From NCBI RefSeq assembly GCF_020252405.1, contig NZ_JADCDA010000011.1, forward strand, positions 1 through 36,102: 36,102 bases of DNA, in the 5' to 3' direction. Source of the DNA: Aestuariivirga sp. Its GTDB lineage: Bacteria > Pseudomonadota > Alphaproteobacteria > Rhizobiales > Aestuariivirgaceae. The notes under the pieces were generated by a model. It searched no databases and had not been told where the DNA came from. It saw only the letters and a list, made by a program, of their open reading frames with translations. Of this stretch, positions 7,799 to 18,169 are shown piece by piece. Position 1 is the stretch's first letter. Each line of letters begins with the position of its first letter. A program made the translations under genes and the position numbers.

Positions 7799-9268
7799 TC
7801 AGCGCCATCCGCTTGACGGCTGCGGAGGGCCGTCCTTGATCATCCGCAGCCCGGTCATTCCAAAGACAACCGTGATGAGGGGATTGAGAAGGTTGAAGAA
7901 GCAGAACGGCAGATAAGCCATCGTGGCGACGCCCAAAGTGGCGGCCATGAAGGCGCCGCAGCTGTTCCAGGGAATAAGCGGGGAGGTGACGGTGGCCGTG
8001 TCGCCCACCGCGCGGGAGAGCACCACGGGCGCCAGCTTGCGATCCACAAACGCCTGACGAAACATGCGGCCCGGGAGCACGATGGCGATGTACTGGTCCG
8101 AGGCGAGGATGTTGGCGCCGATCGCCGCCGTCGCGAGGGCCGCGATCAGGGCGCCCGTCGACTTCGCGGCGGCGATGAGAGGGCTGAGCAACCTGTCGAG
8201 GATGCCGGCCTTCTCGACGATGCCGCCGAAGCCCAGCGCTGCAATGATGAGCCAGATGGTGCTGAGCATGCTTTCCATGCCGCCGCGCGTCAGCAGCTTG
8301 TCGACCGCCGCGTTGCCGGTCTCGGAGAGATAACCGGACGCGAGCGCCTGCCAGACGCCCTTGACCAGTTGCAGCACAAATGGCTGCTGCGGGTCCGCCG
8401 CGAAAGCGGCAACCCGCGCCGGATCATACAGAACCGCCAGAAGGCCGCCGGCCAGCGCGCCGAGGAAAATTGTTGTGAAAGGCGGCCAGCGCAGCATCGC
8501 GAGCGCCAGCACCACGAGAAGCGGCAGAAACTGGACAAGCGAAATCCTGTAGGAGCCGCCCAGCGACTCGATAACGGGTGTGGCGTCAAAATCGCCCCTC
8601 TCGCCAAGCGAGTAGAAGATGATGAGCGTCAGCACAAGCGAGGGCGCCGAGGTCCACAGCGCCTCGCGGATGTGTTCATAGAGATTCGCGCCAGACGCCG
8701 CGCAGGCGAGGTTGGTGGTATCCGAGAGCGGAGACGACTTGTCGCCGAAGTAGGCGCCCGAAATAACGGCGCCCGCGGTGATGGCGGGATTGAGCGCCAT
8801 TTCGTTCGAGATTCCCATCAGGCCGATCCCGATCGTGCCGGCCACTGTCCATGAGCTTCCGATGCTGAGGGCCACCACAGCACAAATGATGCAGCAGGTA
8901 AGATAGAAGTAGTTTGGGTTGAGGATCGTCAACCCATAATAGACCATGGCCATAAGCGTGCCGCTCAGCGCCCATGTGCCTATCAGCGCCCCGACCGCAA
9001 ACAGGATGAAGATGGCGCTGAGACCGGAGTTGACGCTGCCCACCGCGGCTTCGCGCATGGCCTCGAGCGGCCAGTTGCAGCGCCAGCCGAAGAAGGCCGC
9101 GACGAGGCTGGCGATGGTGAGGGCAATCTGGTTGGGACCCGCCGCCGCGCCGCTGCCGAACAGATAGAAGGCCAGCGCCAGGAGTCCGATGAGCGTCAAG
9201 ATCGGAACGGCGGATTCCACAAGGCTTGGTGGCCGCGGCTCGGGCTTCTTGTCCCTGGCATCCGTCAT
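7799..9268 (-). CDS. nhaC: NhaC-family cation antiporter
   Basis: The 489-residue polytopic inner-membrane protein starts with a charged cytoplasmic tail of about 18 residues. NhaC-family hallmarks are AVGSVNSGLSAIFILFAVGALIGTW, an SIGSSWTVAGTIGIGLMGI segment, and the YFGDKSSPLSDTTNLA motif with conserved acidic and polar residues, then a second half with GFGGIVEKAG and a PLIPWNSCGAFMA motif near the C-terminus. Family members exchange Na+ for H+, and some exchange organic substrates. It starts 21 bp after the ornithine decarboxylase stop on the same strand, so the two form an operon. This supports a role in pH homeostasis or in moving the amine or amino acid; the sequence does not decide between these. 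Confidence 0.88.
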   Translation of the reverse strand: MTDARDKKPEPRPPSLVESAVPILTLIGLLALAFYLFGSGAAAGPNQIALTIASLVAAFFGWRCNWPLEAMREAAVGSVNSGLSAIFILFAVGALIGTWALSGTLMAMVYYGLTILNPNYFYLTCCIICAVVALSIGSSWTVAGTIGIGLMGISNEMALNPAITAGAVISGAYFGDKSSPLSDTTNLACAASGANLYEHIREALWTSAPSLVLTLIIFYSLGERGDFDATPVIESLGGSYRISLVQFLPLLVVLALAMLRWPPFTTIFLGALAGGLLAVLYDPARVAAFAADPQQPFVLQLVKGVWQALASGYLSETGNAAVDKLLTRGGMESMLSTIWLIIAALGFGGIVEKAGILDRLLSPLIAAAKSTGALIAALATAAIGANILASDQYIAIVLPGRMFRQAFVDRKLAPVVLSRAVGDTATVTSPLIPWNSCGAFMAATLGVATMAYLPFCFFNLLNPLITVVFGMTGLRMIKDGPPQPSSGWR

Positions 9269-9289
9269 GTCGCCTCCCCTGCGATGCGC

Positions 9290-11653
9290 TTACTCGCGGA
9301 CGGCATAAGTGTAGAAGCGGATCCGGTCGTCCTCAACCTCCTGGTACACGCCCTGAACCTCGTAGTTGAAGCCGGGAAAGCGGTTGAAGGACTCCTCGAA
9401 TATCAAGAAATAGTCCAGCATCGGTTGGGCACGCTCGTCCCAGCGCTCGCCCGGAATGACAACGCCGATTCCCGGCGGGTAGATCAGCGCCAGCGTGGCG
9501 GCGATGCGGCCCTTCATCTCTCCGAGCGGCACATAGTCCACATCGTTCCCGACGAGGGCTTGGTAGGCCTGTTTCGGCGACATCGCCAGTTCCGGAAAGC
9601 TTGAAGCTCTGAAGCATGCGCGCTGCAACTCCTTGATCCCGGCCCGGCGGTAGAAATCATGCATCTCGTTGCAGATCTGGCGGAGCGTATAGCCCGCGTA
9701 GCGGCGGCCGTGCTTCTCGAACAGCGACGGGAGCGCCTCCTCCAGCATCTCGTCGCGGTCCCACAGCATCTTGAACTTGACGAGCTTGGCGATGAGTGTG
9801 TTCAGCTTGCTCTCGTCCTCGGCCGGGGTCATGAGGAAGAGCAGGCTGTTGAGGTCGCATTTTTCGGGAACCACGTGCTCTTCGCGCAGGTAGTTGGCCA
9901 CGACTGTCGCCGGAACCCCGAAGGCCAGGTATTCGCCGGTCTTGCGGTCGATGCCGGGTGTGAGAAGGGTGAGTTTGTTGGGATCGACCATGGCGTAACC
10001 ATCGGAATATCCCGAATAGCCGTGCCAATTGCTGGCGGGGTCGAAAGTCCAGCATTGCTGCTCGCGCTTGATCACCTCGGTCGGAAGATCCTCCCAGCGG
10101 GTTCCGCGCGTGTCCTGCGAATGCCGTGACCCTTGCAGCCGCACGGATTCAGGCACGAAGGGGTCGAAGAACCAGCGCTCTTCCTCGGTCTTGCCGATGC
10201 GCTCGAAGTAGTGTCCGAACTCCCGCAGCTTCTTGCGGACCTCGATGCCGAGCTCGATGCAGCGGTCCCACATCATTTCGCCCGCTGCCCCTTCGTGGAT
10301 CTTGGCATTGACATCGAGCGAGGCGAAGAGCGGATAGAACGCCGAGGTTGAGGCGTACATGAGCATCGCCTCGTTGAACCGCTTGTGGTTGACGAAACGG
10401 CTCTGTCCGCGCAGGTGTTCGTCGCGCTTGTGGATCTGCGAGGCCTGCGAGAAACCGGCTCCCTGCTTGTGCACCGACTGCGTCGAGAACAGGCCCGGCA
10501 TGTCAGGGCCCAGATCCTCCAGCCGCATCGGACTGTGATCGGCAAACAGCGGATGGAAGGCGTTGTAGCCTATCCATGCCTCGTCCCAAAGCACATAGTC
10601 GCAGAGATGCCCGATGCGTTCAAGGACTTTTTTCACATTGTAGATTGTACCGTCGTAGGTGGCAAGCTGGATGCAGGCGAGCCGGAAGGGTCGCGGCGTC
10701 AGGTGGCGTCCGGGGTCGGTGACCAGCGGATTGAGGCGGATCTGCTCACGCAGATAAGCCTCGTCCCACGCGGACCAGTCCACCGCGCCGATCATTCCGA
10801 AGGCATTGCGGGAGGTGGGAAGGAAGACCGGGACCGCTCCGGCCTGAACCAGTGCGCCATGGTGCACCGATTTGTGATTGTTCCGGTCGAACAGAACAAG
10901 GTCGCCCTCGCGCAGCAGAGCCGTCGCAACAACCTTGTTCGAGGTGCTGGTTCCATTCAGAACGAAGTAAGTGCGGTCGGCGCCAAAGACCTTGGCCGCA
11001 AAACGCTGGGCATCGGCGGCCGCGCCCTCGTGGATCAACAGATCGCCGAGCTCGATATCGGCATTGCACAGGTCGTTGCGGAAGATGCCTTCCCCGAAAT
11101 GCTTGAAGAACAGCTGGCCCGCCGGAGACTTTCTGTAGAATTGCCCGCCCTGGTGGCCGGGACAGGCGAATGTGATGTTGGCGCGCGCATCGTAGGCCAT
11201 CAGCGTGCCGAAAAAGGGCGGCAGCAGGCTCAGTCCGTAATCAATGATGCTGGCGACCACCTGCTTGCCATAATAGGCCGGCGTCTGCTGGCCGAGGTAT
11301 ATGTAGCCTTCGACCTCGCCCACCAGCTCCAGCACGCCCATGTCCGACACCTTGTGCGAGTCAGCGACGATCCACAGCGGCGTGGCGAAGCCAATCTGCC
11401 GCACGGCCCGGCCAAGCTGCCGCGCCTTTTCCAACCGGTCACCGTCAATCAGCATCACATAAGCGCCGACGCCTGCATCCTCCGTGACATCGCGATCGAA
11501 GCTGCCGGTGACATCGACCTTGAAGCCTGCGTGCTCAATGTGGGCGAGCAGCTTCCTGGTATGCGGCTCCTGAGGGTCCACGATGGCAACCACCTTCAAC
11601 AGTCCGCCGAAGGGTATGGGAATGCGGGGGTCCATATCGAAAGTTTGGGTCAT
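9290..11653 (-). CDS. speC: Ornithine decarboxylase (SpeC/SpeF type)
   Basis: A 787-residue fold-type I PLP decarboxylase. An N-terminal wing domain (about 1-110, response-regulator-like) precedes the PLP domain: CPGHQGGQFYRKSPAG at 164-179, LNGTSTSNK at 232-240, NNHKS with His260, DEAW with Asp357, and STQSVHKQGAGFSQASQIHK with the PLP lysine at 396. The C-terminal domain follows (to YPPGIGVVIPGERW). The SVHKQ-GFSQ-SQIHK motif fits ornithine decarboxylases better than AdiA or CadA (family knowledge). Reaction: ornithine to putrescine plus CO2, consuming a proton. The frame continues upstream, but MTQTFDMDP at 11653 is the natural start. It is divergent from the arginine deiminase genes, which make its substrate, and leads the operon with nhaC. 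Confidence 0.9.
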   Translation of the reverse strand: MTQTFDMDPRIPIPFGGLLKVVAIVDPQEPHTRKLLAHIEHAGFKVDVTGSFDRDVTEDAGVGAYVMLIDGDRLEKARQLGRAVRQIGFATPLWIVADSHKVSDMGVLELVGEVEGYIYLGQQTPAYYGKQVVASIIDYGLSLLPPFFGTLMAYDARANITFACPGHQGGQFYRKSPAGQLFFKHFGEGIFRNDLCNADIELGDLLIHEGAAADAQRFAAKVFGADRTYFVLNGTSTSNKVVATALLREGDLVLFDRNNHKSVHHGALVQAGAVPVFLPTSRNAFGMIGAVDWSAWDEAYLREQIRLNPLVTDPGRHLTPRPFRLACIQLATYDGTIYNVKKVLERIGHLCDYVLWDEAWIGYNAFHPLFADHSPMRLEDLGPDMPGLFSTQSVHKQGAGFSQASQIHKRDEHLRGQSRFVNHKRFNEAMLMYASTSAFYPLFASLDVNAKIHEGAAGEMMWDRCIELGIEVRKKLREFGHYFERIGKTEEERWFFDPFVPESVRLQGSRHSQDTRGTRWEDLPTEVIKREQQCWTFDPASNWHGYSGYSDGYAMVDPNKLTLLTPGIDRKTGEYLAFGVPATVVANYLREEHVVPEKCDLNSLLFLMTPAEDESKLNTLIAKLVKFKMLWDRDEMLEEALPSLFEKHGRRYAGYTLRQICNEMHDFYRRAGIKELQRACFRASSFPELAMSPKQAYQALVGNDVDYVPLGEMKGRIAATLALIYPPGIGVVIPGERWDERAQPMLDYFLIFEESFNRFPGFNYEVQGVYQEVEDDRIRFYTYAVRE

Positions 11654-11936
11654 CGGACCTGCAATCAAAGATGGCGGAAAATCAGACGCATCCCGTAACC
11701 ATCCGGCGTTGAGGTGACGGAGCGGTGACGGTCCGGATGGCGATCGCGCGAGGCCTTGCGCCGGATCTGCCGCGAAAACCCGGAATTCCGCTCCGCTTTT
11801 CCGCATGGATCGAAGCTGGCCTTGATCCACCGGACAGGAGATTCGGAAATCGCAGTAGAATCGGGCGGATGGGTTGTCGTAATGCCGACACTTCAACGGC
11901 GGAACGTGTGGTTCCCTACTTGAACAGGTCCGCATC
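11654..11936. promoter_or_regulatory. Shared divergent spacer of the ODC and ADI units
   Basis: These 283 bp lie between the ornithine decarboxylase start (left) and the arginine exchanger start (right), so they must hold both promoters. I searched for an FNR/ANR box (TTGAT-N4-ATCAA) and found only half sites: TTGAT near 11821 and ATCAA near 11662. No clear -35/-10 pair is visible. A usable AGGT ribosome site precedes the exchanger ATG. The regulator is not identifiable from the sequence. Confidence 0.5.
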
Positions 11937-13421
11937 ATGCAAAATACGATCGCGCCCGCCGCTCCGGCCGCGCCCGCCGTTGCCGCAAACAACGGCAAGC
12001 TGACGCTCGTTCCCCTCATCGCCCTCGTTGTTGGCTCGATGATCGGCGGCGGGGTGTTCAACCTCCCCTCCGACATGTCGAAGGCGGCCTCTCCCGGCGC
12101 CATCATCATCGGCTGGTTGATCACGGGCTTCGGCATGTTGATGCTGGCCTTCGTTTATCAGGGCCTGGCGGTGCGAAAGCCTGATCTCAATGCCGGACCC
12201 TATGCCTATGCCAGAGCCGGTTTCGGTGATTTCGTGGGTTTCAATTCCGCCTGGGGCTATTGGCTCAGCGCTTTCCTCGGCAACGTGGCCTATGCGGTGG
12301 CAATCTTCTCTGCCCTGTCCTATTTCATCCCCGCCTTCGAGGGCGGCAACAATCTGCTGTCGATCATCTGCGCCTCTGTCCTCCTCTGGGGCATCCATTT
12401 CCTCGTGCTCAGCGGCGTGAAGCAAGCCGCCTTCATCAACATCATCACCACCGTCGCCAAGCTTGTTCCGATCATGGCATTCGTCTTGCTGGGTGTCCTG
12501 GCGTTCCACTGGGACAAATTCCACTTCAACTTCTGGGGTTCGGCGGGTCCGGATGGACAGGGCGGCCTCGGCAGCATTCTCGATCAGGTCAAAAGCACGA
12601 TGCTGGTCACGCTGTGGGTCTTCATCGGCATCGAAGGTGCGAGCGTCTATTCCGAGCGCGCCGCGAGCAGGCGCGACGTGGGCCGGGCCACTGTTATCGG
12701 CTTTCTGGGGGCACTGGCCATTTATGTTCTGGTGTCTCTGCTGGCGACCGGGATCATGTCCCAGCAGGAACTCGCCGGCCTCAAGGTGCCCTCCATGGCC
12801 GGGGTTTTTGAGCAGGTCGTGGGTCCGTGGGGCGCCATGCTCATCAACCTTGGTCTTATCGTGTCAGTGGGCGGCGCCTTCCTCGCCTGGACGCTGCTGT
12901 GCGCCGAGGTGCCATATGCGGCCGGCAAGGACGGAACCTTCCCCACATGGTTCGCGAAGGAAAACGCCAACGGATCGCCCGTCAACTCGCTGTGGGTCAC
13001 CAACGGGCTGATCCAGCTGTTTCTGATCGTCAGCCTGTGGAGCGAGGAGGCCTATCAGTTCTTTTATTTCATCGCCTCCGTGGCAATCCTGCCGCCCTAT
13101 GTGTTCTCGGGCGCTTATGCGGCAAAGCTTGCCATCACCGGCGAAAGCTACGAGCGGGACCAGAGTGCGAAGACCCGGGACATGATCGTGGGGCTCCTCG
13201 CCACGATCTATGGCATCTGGCTGGTCTATGCCGCCGGCCTGAACTACCTGCTGATGAACGCAGTGCTCTTCGCGCCCGGCATCCTCGTCTTCTGGTACGC
13301 CCGCAGGGAACGCGGACAAACATCCTTCAGGCCTTTCGAGCTGGCGCTCGCAGGCCTTCTGCTGGCCGCGGCAGCCTATGCCGGTTACCAGATGTATACC
13401 GGCGTGCTGAGCCCGTTCTGA
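11937..13421 (+). CDS. arcD: Arginine:ornithine antiporter (ArcD-type)
   Basis: A 494-residue APC-superfamily transporter with about 12-13 hydrophobic segments and an Ala/Pro-rich N-terminal tail. The helix-1 substrate loop reads GSMIGGGVFNLP (33-44), as in the basic amino acid/polyamine antiporter family, with FVYQGLAVRKPDLNAGPYAYA in helix 2-3 and the helix-6 region WVFIGIEGASVYSERA. Length and motifs match ArcD arginine-ornithine exchangers, which import arginine and export ornithine electroneutrally to feed the deiminase pathway. It is the first gene of the rightward unit; the next gene begins within about 20 bp of its stop. Confidence 0.87.
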   Translation: MQNTIAPAAPAAPAVAANNGKLTLVPLIALVVGSMIGGGVFNLPSDMSKAASPGAIIIGWLITGFGMLMLAFVYQGLAVRKPDLNAGPYAYARAGFGDFVGFNSAWGYWLSAFLGNVAYAVAIFSALSYFIPAFEGGNNLLSIICASVLLWGIHFLVLSGVKQAAFINIITTVAKLVPIMAFVLLGVLAFHWDKFHFNFWGSAGPDGQGGLGSILDQVKSTMLVTLWVFIGIEGASVYSERAASRRDVGRATVIGFLGALAIYVLVSLLATGIMSQQELAGLKVPSMAGVFEQVVGPWGAMLINLGLIVSVGGAFLAWTLLCAEVPYAAGKDGTFPTWFAKENANGSPVNSLWVTNGLIQLFLIVSLWSEEAYQFFYFIASVAILPPYVFSGAYAAKLAITGESYERDQSAKTRDMIVGLLATIYGIWLVYAAGLNYLLMNAVLFAPGILVFWYARRERGQTSFRPFELALAGLLLAAAAYAGYQMYTGVLSPF

Positions 13422-13438
13422 CCCTGAGGATGACCTCG

Positions 13439-14851
13439 ATGAGCCGCGGGCCCGAGATGAAGGACGCCGGACAGCCGGCAGCGCGGCCGGCCGCGCTGGG
13501 CTTCTGGGGGTGCACCGCACTCGTGGTGGGCAACATGATCGGTTCGGGCATCTTCCTGCTGCCGGCCTCTCTGGCTGTCTATGGGCCCATCTCGATCCTC
13601 GGCTGGCTGGCCACGTCACTCGGCGCCATCGCGCTGGCGCTGGTGTTTGCCCGTCTGGCGAAGCGCGTTCCCGCCAGTGGCGGTCCTTATGCCTATACAC
13701 GCGTTGCCTATGGGGATTTCACGGGGTTCCTGATCGCCTGGGGTTACTGGATTGCCCTGTGGGCAGGAAACGCCGGGGTGGCAGTGGGCTTTGCCGGATA
13801 TACTGGCTATTTTTTCCCCGGCATCGCCGCCTCGCCAGGGTTCACAGCGGCCGTCGCCATTACGGCGATTGTCCTCACCACGGCCATCAACGTGCGCGGC
13901 GTGGCGCAAGCCGGCATCGTCCAGATTATAACCACCGTCCTGAAGGTCGCCCCTCTCGTGGCCCTCGTGGGGCTGGGCATGTGGTCGGTGGACGCTGCGA
14001 ACTACGCGCCGTTCAACGCATCGGCGGGATCGGCCCTGGCTGCGGTGGCGGGATCGGCGGCGCTGACCCTGTGGGCTTTTCTCGGCCTCGAGTCAGCAAC
14101 CGTACCGGCCGGTGAGGTGGCCCGGCCGGAGATCACCATCCCGCGGGCCACCGTGCTGGGAACCGTCTTCACAGCAATTCTCTACATGGCTGTCACCATG
14201 GTTGCCATGGGGCTGCTCTCCAATTCCGCCCTGCGCGCCTCGACCGCGCCCCTTGCCGATGCGGTCGGCAAGCTGGCGGGCCCTGCTGCCGGTTCGGCCA
14301 TCGCCATTGCCGCCTTCGTCTCGACCTTCGGGGCACTGAACGGCTTCACCCTGCTGACCGGACAGGTGCCGATGAGCGCCGCACGCGACCGGCTCTTTCC
14401 ACCAGCTTTCGCGCGGCTCTCGCCGCAGGGCACGCCCGCATTCGCGCTGATCCTCTCCAACGCGCTCGCGGCGCTGCTGGTGCTGATGACCACGTCCCGT
14501 GGCCTGGTCGAAGCCTACACTTTCATCACCTTGCTCGCGGTCTTCGCGGCGCTTGTGCCCTATCTCTTCTGCTCACTGGCCGAGGTGCTGCTGCACGCGG
14601 CGGGAAAGAGCGAACGGCCTCTCGGCCTTGCCGTTCCCGCGCTGGGCCTGGTGTCCTTCCTCTATACGATGGCCGCCATCTACGGCGTCGGCGCCGAAGT
14701 CGTGCTCTGGGGCTTCATGCTGCTGCTTCTCGCGGTGCCCATCTATGCGGCACAGCGCAGCCATGAAGCCCGGGGCCGGGCGTCCCCTCTTATCGGCAAC
14801 CCTCTGATGCAAACAGGAGATAACCATGCGGCAGGTAGGCGTTCACTCTGA
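13439..14851 (+). CDS. AdiC/PotE-like amino acid antiporter
   Basis: A 470-residue APC-family protein that differs clearly from the ArcD-type neighbour. The helix-1 loop is [16 protein letters not shown] (31-46), followed by [30 protein letters not shown] and [11 protein letters not shown], the pattern of AdiC/CadB/PotE exchangers. The helix-6 region is [17 protein letters not shown]. Given the ornithine decarboxylase next door, ornithine/putrescine exchange is the favoured role (inference); arginine/agmatine or general permease are alternatives. ATG 13439 is chosen over 13430 because GAGG abuts the latter. The open frame runs 26 bases into arcA, so the last residues share DNA with the deiminase start. 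Confidence 0.83.
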   Translation: MSRGPEMKDAGQPAARPAALGFWGCTALVVGNMIGSGIFLLPASLAVYGPISILGWLATSLGAIALALVFARLAKRVPASGGPYAYTRVAYGDFTGFLIAWGYWIALWAGNAGVAVGFAGYTGYFFPGIAASPGFTAAVAITAIVLTTAINVRGVAQAGIVQIITTVLKVAPLVALVGLGMWSVDAANYAPFNASAGSALAAVAGSAALTLWAFLGLESATVPAGEVARPEITIPRATVLGTVFTAILYMAVTMVAMGLLSNSALRASTAPLADAVGKLAGPAAGSAIAIAAFVSTFGALNGFTLLTGQVPMSAARDRLFPPAFARLSPQGTPAFALILSNALAALLVLMTTSRGLVEAYTFITLLAVFAALVPYLFCSLAEVLLHAAGKSERPLGLAVPALGLVSFLYTMAAIYGVGAEVVLWGFMLLLLAVPIYAAQRSHEARGRASPLIGNPLMQTGDNHAAGRRSL

Positions 14852-16064
14852 AATCGGAAAGCTGAGGACAGTGATGGTGTGCCGTCCTGGCCTCGCTCAC
14901 AAGCGGCTGACCCCGTCGAACTGCAAGGAACTGCTGTTCGACGACGTCATATGGGTTCAGCAGGCGCAGGTCGATCACTATGACTTCGTCAGAAAGATGG
15001 AGGAAAGGGGGGGCGAGGTCCTTGAATTCCACGACATGCTGACAGCAGCCCTCGAGGATCGCGATGGCCGCGAGTGGGTGCTTGACCGCCGCATCACCTA
15101 CAATCAGGTCGGTGTTACGATGCGCGACGACTTGCGCGGCTGGCTCGATTCGATGCCCGCCGCCAGGCTCGCCGAACACCTGATCGGCGGCATCGCCCGC
15201 TCCGAGCTTCCCTTCGAGGCCGAAGGCCTGGTCGGCCGTTATCTCGAGCCGTCCGATTTCGTGATCCCGCCGGTGCCGAACACGCTTTTCCAGCGCGACC
15301 CGTCCTGCTGGATCTACAATGGCGTGACCGTCAATCCGATGTACTGGCCGGCCCGCCGCCCCGAGACGCTGCTCGTCACCACGGTCTACAAGTTCCACCC
15401 GGAGTTCAAGAAGGCCAAGGTCAACATCTGGTACGGCGATCCCGATGTCGATCACGGTGTCGCTTCGCTCGAAGGCGGCGACGTGATGCCCATGGGCAAT
15501 GGCGTCGTCTATGTCGGGATGGGCGAGCGCACCACACCGCAGGCGGTCGGCCAGCTCGCCATGGCCCTTTTCGAGAAGGGAGCCGCCGAGCGCGTGGTGG
15601 CCTGCCAGATGCCGAAGAGCCGCGCCGCCATGCATCTCGACACGGTCTTCACCATGTGCAGCCACGAGGTCGCCAATGTCTTTCTGGATGTCTGCAAGCA
15701 GATCCGCTGCGTGTCGATCCGCCCCGGCACGGGCAACCAGAAGCTCGACTACACCTACGAGAAGAAGCCCTTCCTCACGGATGACGGCGGCGGCGCCGCG
15801 GCTGAGTGCATGGGCCTCAAGAAGCTCAATCTCGTGACCACCGGCGGCGACGAATACGAGCAGGAGCGCGAGCAGTGGGATGACGGCAACAACATCGTCT
15901 GCCTCGAGCCCGGCGTGGTGGTCGGCTACAACCGCAACACCTCCACCAACACCAAGCTGCGCAAGGCGGGCATCGAGGTGATCTCGATCAACGGCAACGA
16001 GCTCGGCCGCGGCCGGGGCGGCGGCCACTGCATGACCTGCCCCATCTGGCGCGATCCCGCCTGA
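14826..16064 (+). CDS. arcA: Arginine deiminase
   Basis: The product is 412 residues, the usual length. It catalyses arginine + H2O to citrulline + NH3 in the cytoplasm. Catalytic motifs of the guanidino-group modifying superfamily are all present: FQRDP at 155-159 with Asp158, EGGD at 216-219, HLD at 270-272, and the nucleophile Cys402 in GGGHCMTCP near the C-terminus. An AGGAGA ribosome site precedes the ATG by five bases, inside the 3' end of the antiporter gene. It is the first enzyme of the ADI route and is followed 29 bp later by arcB. The ammonia it releases raises pH, which fits the acid-resistance context. Confidence 0.97.
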   Translation: MRQVGVHSEIGKLRTVMVCRPGLAHKRLTPSNCKELLFDDVIWVQQAQVDHYDFVRKMEERGGEVLEFHDMLTAALEDRDGREWVLDRRITYNQVGVTMRDDLRGWLDSMPAARLAEHLIGGIARSELPFEAEGLVGRYLEPSDFVIPPVPNTLFQRDPSCWIYNGVTVNPMYWPARRPETLLVTTVYKFHPEFKKAKVNIWYGDPDVDHGVASLEGGDVMPMGNGVVYVGMGERTTPQAVGQLAMALFEKGAAERVVACQMPKSRAAMHLDTVFTMCSHEVANVFLDVCKQIRCVSIRPGTGNQKLDYTYEKKPFLTDDGGGAAAECMGLKKLNLVTTGGDEYEQEREQWDDGNNIVCLEPGVVVGYNRNTSTNTKLRKAGIEVISINGNELGRGRGGGHCMTCPIWRDPA

Positions 16065-16093
16065 GCCACAGACACAACCGAGGAAATGAAATC

Positions 16094-17098
16094 ATGAGCT
16101 TCAACCTTCGCAACCGCTCGCTGTTGACCGTCCAGGACTATTCGCAGCGCGAATTCCGTTACCTGCTCGACCTGGCGCGCGATCTGAAGCGCGCCAAATA
16201 TGCGCGCACCGAGCAGAAGCACCTCGACGGCAAGCAAATCTGCCTGATCTTCGAAAAGACCTCGACCCGCACCCGCTGCGCCTTCGAAGTGGCCTGCCAC
16301 GACCAGGGCGCGCATGTCACCTATCTCGACCCGGCGGGCTCGCAGATCGGGCACAAGGAATCCTTCAAGGACACGGCCCGCGTCCTCGGCCGCATGTATG
16401 ATGCGATCGAGTATCGCGGCGCCTCGCAGGACGGCGTCGAGACGCTGGCGAAATACGCCGGCGTTCCCGTTTACAACGGGCTCACGGACGAATACCACCC
16501 GACCCAGATGCTTGCCGACGTTCTCACCATGCGCGAAAACTCCGACAAGCCCATCACCCAGATCAGCTATGCGTTCCTTGGCGACACACGCAACAACATG
16601 GGCCACTCGCTCATGCTCGTGGGCTGCCTGATGGGCATGGACGTGCGCATCTGCGGCCCCAAGGCGCTGTGGCCGTCCGACGACTTCGTGTCAATCGCCC
16701 GCAAGCTCGAGGCGCAGTATGGCGGCAAGCTTACCATCACGGACGATCCCCAGGCCGCCGTGAAGGGCGTCGACTTCATCCACACCGACGTCTGGGTGTC
16801 GATGGGCGAACCCAAGGACGTGTGGAAGGAGCGCATCGCGCAGCTCATGCCCTATCAGGTGAACATGGAGATGATGAAGGCGACCGGGAACCCGCACGTC
16901 AAATTCATGCATTGCCTGCCGGCCTTCCACGACACCGAGACCAAGCTGGGCAAGGACATTGCGGAGCAGTTCGGCATCTCGAACGGCCTTGAGGTCACCA
17001 ACGACGTGTTCGAGAGCGAATACAACATCGCCTTTGAGCAGGCGGAGAACCGCATGCACACCATCAAGGCAATCCTCGTTGCGACACTGGGAGACTGA
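16094..17098 (+). CDS. arcB: Ornithine carbamoyltransferase, catabolic
   Basis: A 334-residue enzyme of the aspartate/ornithine transcarbamoylase family. It has the carbamoyl-phosphate loop STRTR (57-61), HPTQ (135-138), DVWVSMGE (232-239, ornithine side) and the HCLP loop (273-276) with catalytic Cys. In this setting it runs citrulline + phosphate to ornithine + carbamoyl phosphate, the second ADI step. The length and NVEM-type C-terminal region match catabolic ArcB proteins, and placement between arcA and carbamate kinase makes the catabolic role strong. A GAGGAAATG ribosome site precedes the ATG. It is followed by arcC after 3 bp. Confidence 0.96.
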   Translation: MSFNLRNRSLLTVQDYSQREFRYLLDLARDLKRAKYARTEQKHLDGKQICLIFEKTSTRTRCAFEVACHDQGAHVTYLDPAGSQIGHKESFKDTARVLGRMYDAIEYRGASQDGVETLAKYAGVPVYNGLTDEYHPTQMLADVLTMRENSDKPITQISYAFLGDTRNNMGHSLMLVGCLMGMDVRICGPKALWPSDDFVSIARKLEAQYGGKLTITDDPQAAVKGVDFIHTDVWVSMGEPKDVWKERIAQLMPYQVNMEMMKATGNPHVKFMHCLPAFHDTETKLGKDIAEQFGISNGLEVTNDVFESEYNIAFEQAENRMHTIKAILVATLGD

Positions 17099-17101
17099 GC
17101 C

Positions 17102-18034
17102 ATGCGCGTCGTGATCGCTCTGGGCGGCAACGCCCTCCTGCGCCGTGGCCAGGCCATGACGGCGGAGAACCAGCGCGCCAATGTGCGCATCGCCTGCGAG
17201 GCGATTGCCCCGATTGCGCGCGGCCACGAGGTGGTGATCAGCCACGGCAACGGCCCGCAGGTCGGCCTCCTTGCGCTGCAGGGGGCCGCCTACAAGCCTG
17301 ACGAGGTCTATCCGCTGGACGTTCTCGGCGCCGAGACGGAAGGCGGCATCGGCTACATGATCGAACAGGAGCTAGGCAATCTTCTGCCCTCCGAGGTGCC
17401 CTTTGCGACCCTTCTCACCATGATCGAGGTGTCATCCGACGATCCGGCCTTCGGCGACCCGACCAAGTTCATCGGTCCTGTCTACGACAAGGCGGCGGCT
17501 GACGGACTGGCGGGGGAAAAGGGCTGGGCCTTCAAGCAGGACGGCGACAAGTGGCGCCGTGTGGTGCCTTCGCCGGCGCCAAAGCGGATTTTCGAGATCC
17601 GCCCGATCCGCTGGCTGATCGAGAAGGGAACGGTGGTGATCTGCGCCGGCGGTGGCGGAATCCCCACCGTCTATGACGGGCAGCGCAAGCTGCGGGGGAT
17701 TGAGGCGGTCATCGACAAGGACTTTGCGGCCGAGCTCCTGGCGCGGGAGGTGGACGCCGACATGTTCATCATGGCAACCGACGCGCCCGGCGTCTGCATT
17801 GACTGGGGCACGCCCACTCAGAAGGAAATCGCCACCACCTCGCCCGAAGGCCTTCGGAGTTTCAACTTCCCGGCCGGATCCATGGGGCCAAAGGTGGAGG
17901 CCGCCTGCCAATTCGCCGAGAAGACCGGAAAGAAGGCGGCGATCGGCTCATTGGCTGACCTCCCGGCGATCATGGCGGGCACAGCCGGCACCATCGTCTC
18001 GACGGAGTTTCAAAGTGTGAGCTATCGCGGCTGA
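17102..18034 (+). CDS. arcC: Carbamate kinase
   Basis: A 310-residue amino acid kinase-family protein. N-terminal [42 protein letters not shown] and [22 protein letters not shown] are diagnostic. It transfers phosphate from carbamoyl phosphate to ADP, giving ATP, CO2 and NH3, and closes the arginine deiminase pathway. It starts 3 bp after arcB and ends the rightward unit. No convincing intrinsic terminator follows, although the next gene is convergent on the other strand. Confidence 0.97.
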   Translation: MRVVIALGGNALLRRGQAMTAENQRANVRIACEAIAPIARGHEVVISHGNGPQVGLLALQGAAYKPDEVYPLDVLGAETEGGIGYMIEQELGNLLPSEVPFATLLTMIEVSSDDPAFGDPTKFIGPVYDKAAADGLAGEKGWAFKQDGDKWRRVVPSPAPKRIFEIRPIRWLIEKGTVVICAGGGGIPTVYDGQRKLRGIEAVIDKDFAAELLAREVDADMFIMATDAPGVCIDWGTPTQKEIATTSPEGLRSFNFPAGSMGPKVEAACQFAEKTGKKAAIGSLADLPAIMAGTAGTIVSTEFQSVSYRG

Positions 18035-18169
18035 TTTTTCCGGAGGGCAAGTTGTTCGTGATCGCGCGGGGTCCCGGCGGCGTGCTGGTTCATTGATCGC
18101 GTCCTACTCATCGACCGCCTGCAGTTTCTGGCCGGACCCTCCCAGTTTGCTGAAAAAACCGTCAGTTTC

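Noticed and set aside
11654..11936. FNR/ANR box before the arginine genes
   Set aside because: Only unpaired half sites are present, without correct 4-base spacing.
9290..12136. 948-codon version of the decarboxylase
   Set aside because: The upstream 160 codons are intergenic and overlap the divergent exchanger; family length and N-terminus fit the 11653 start.
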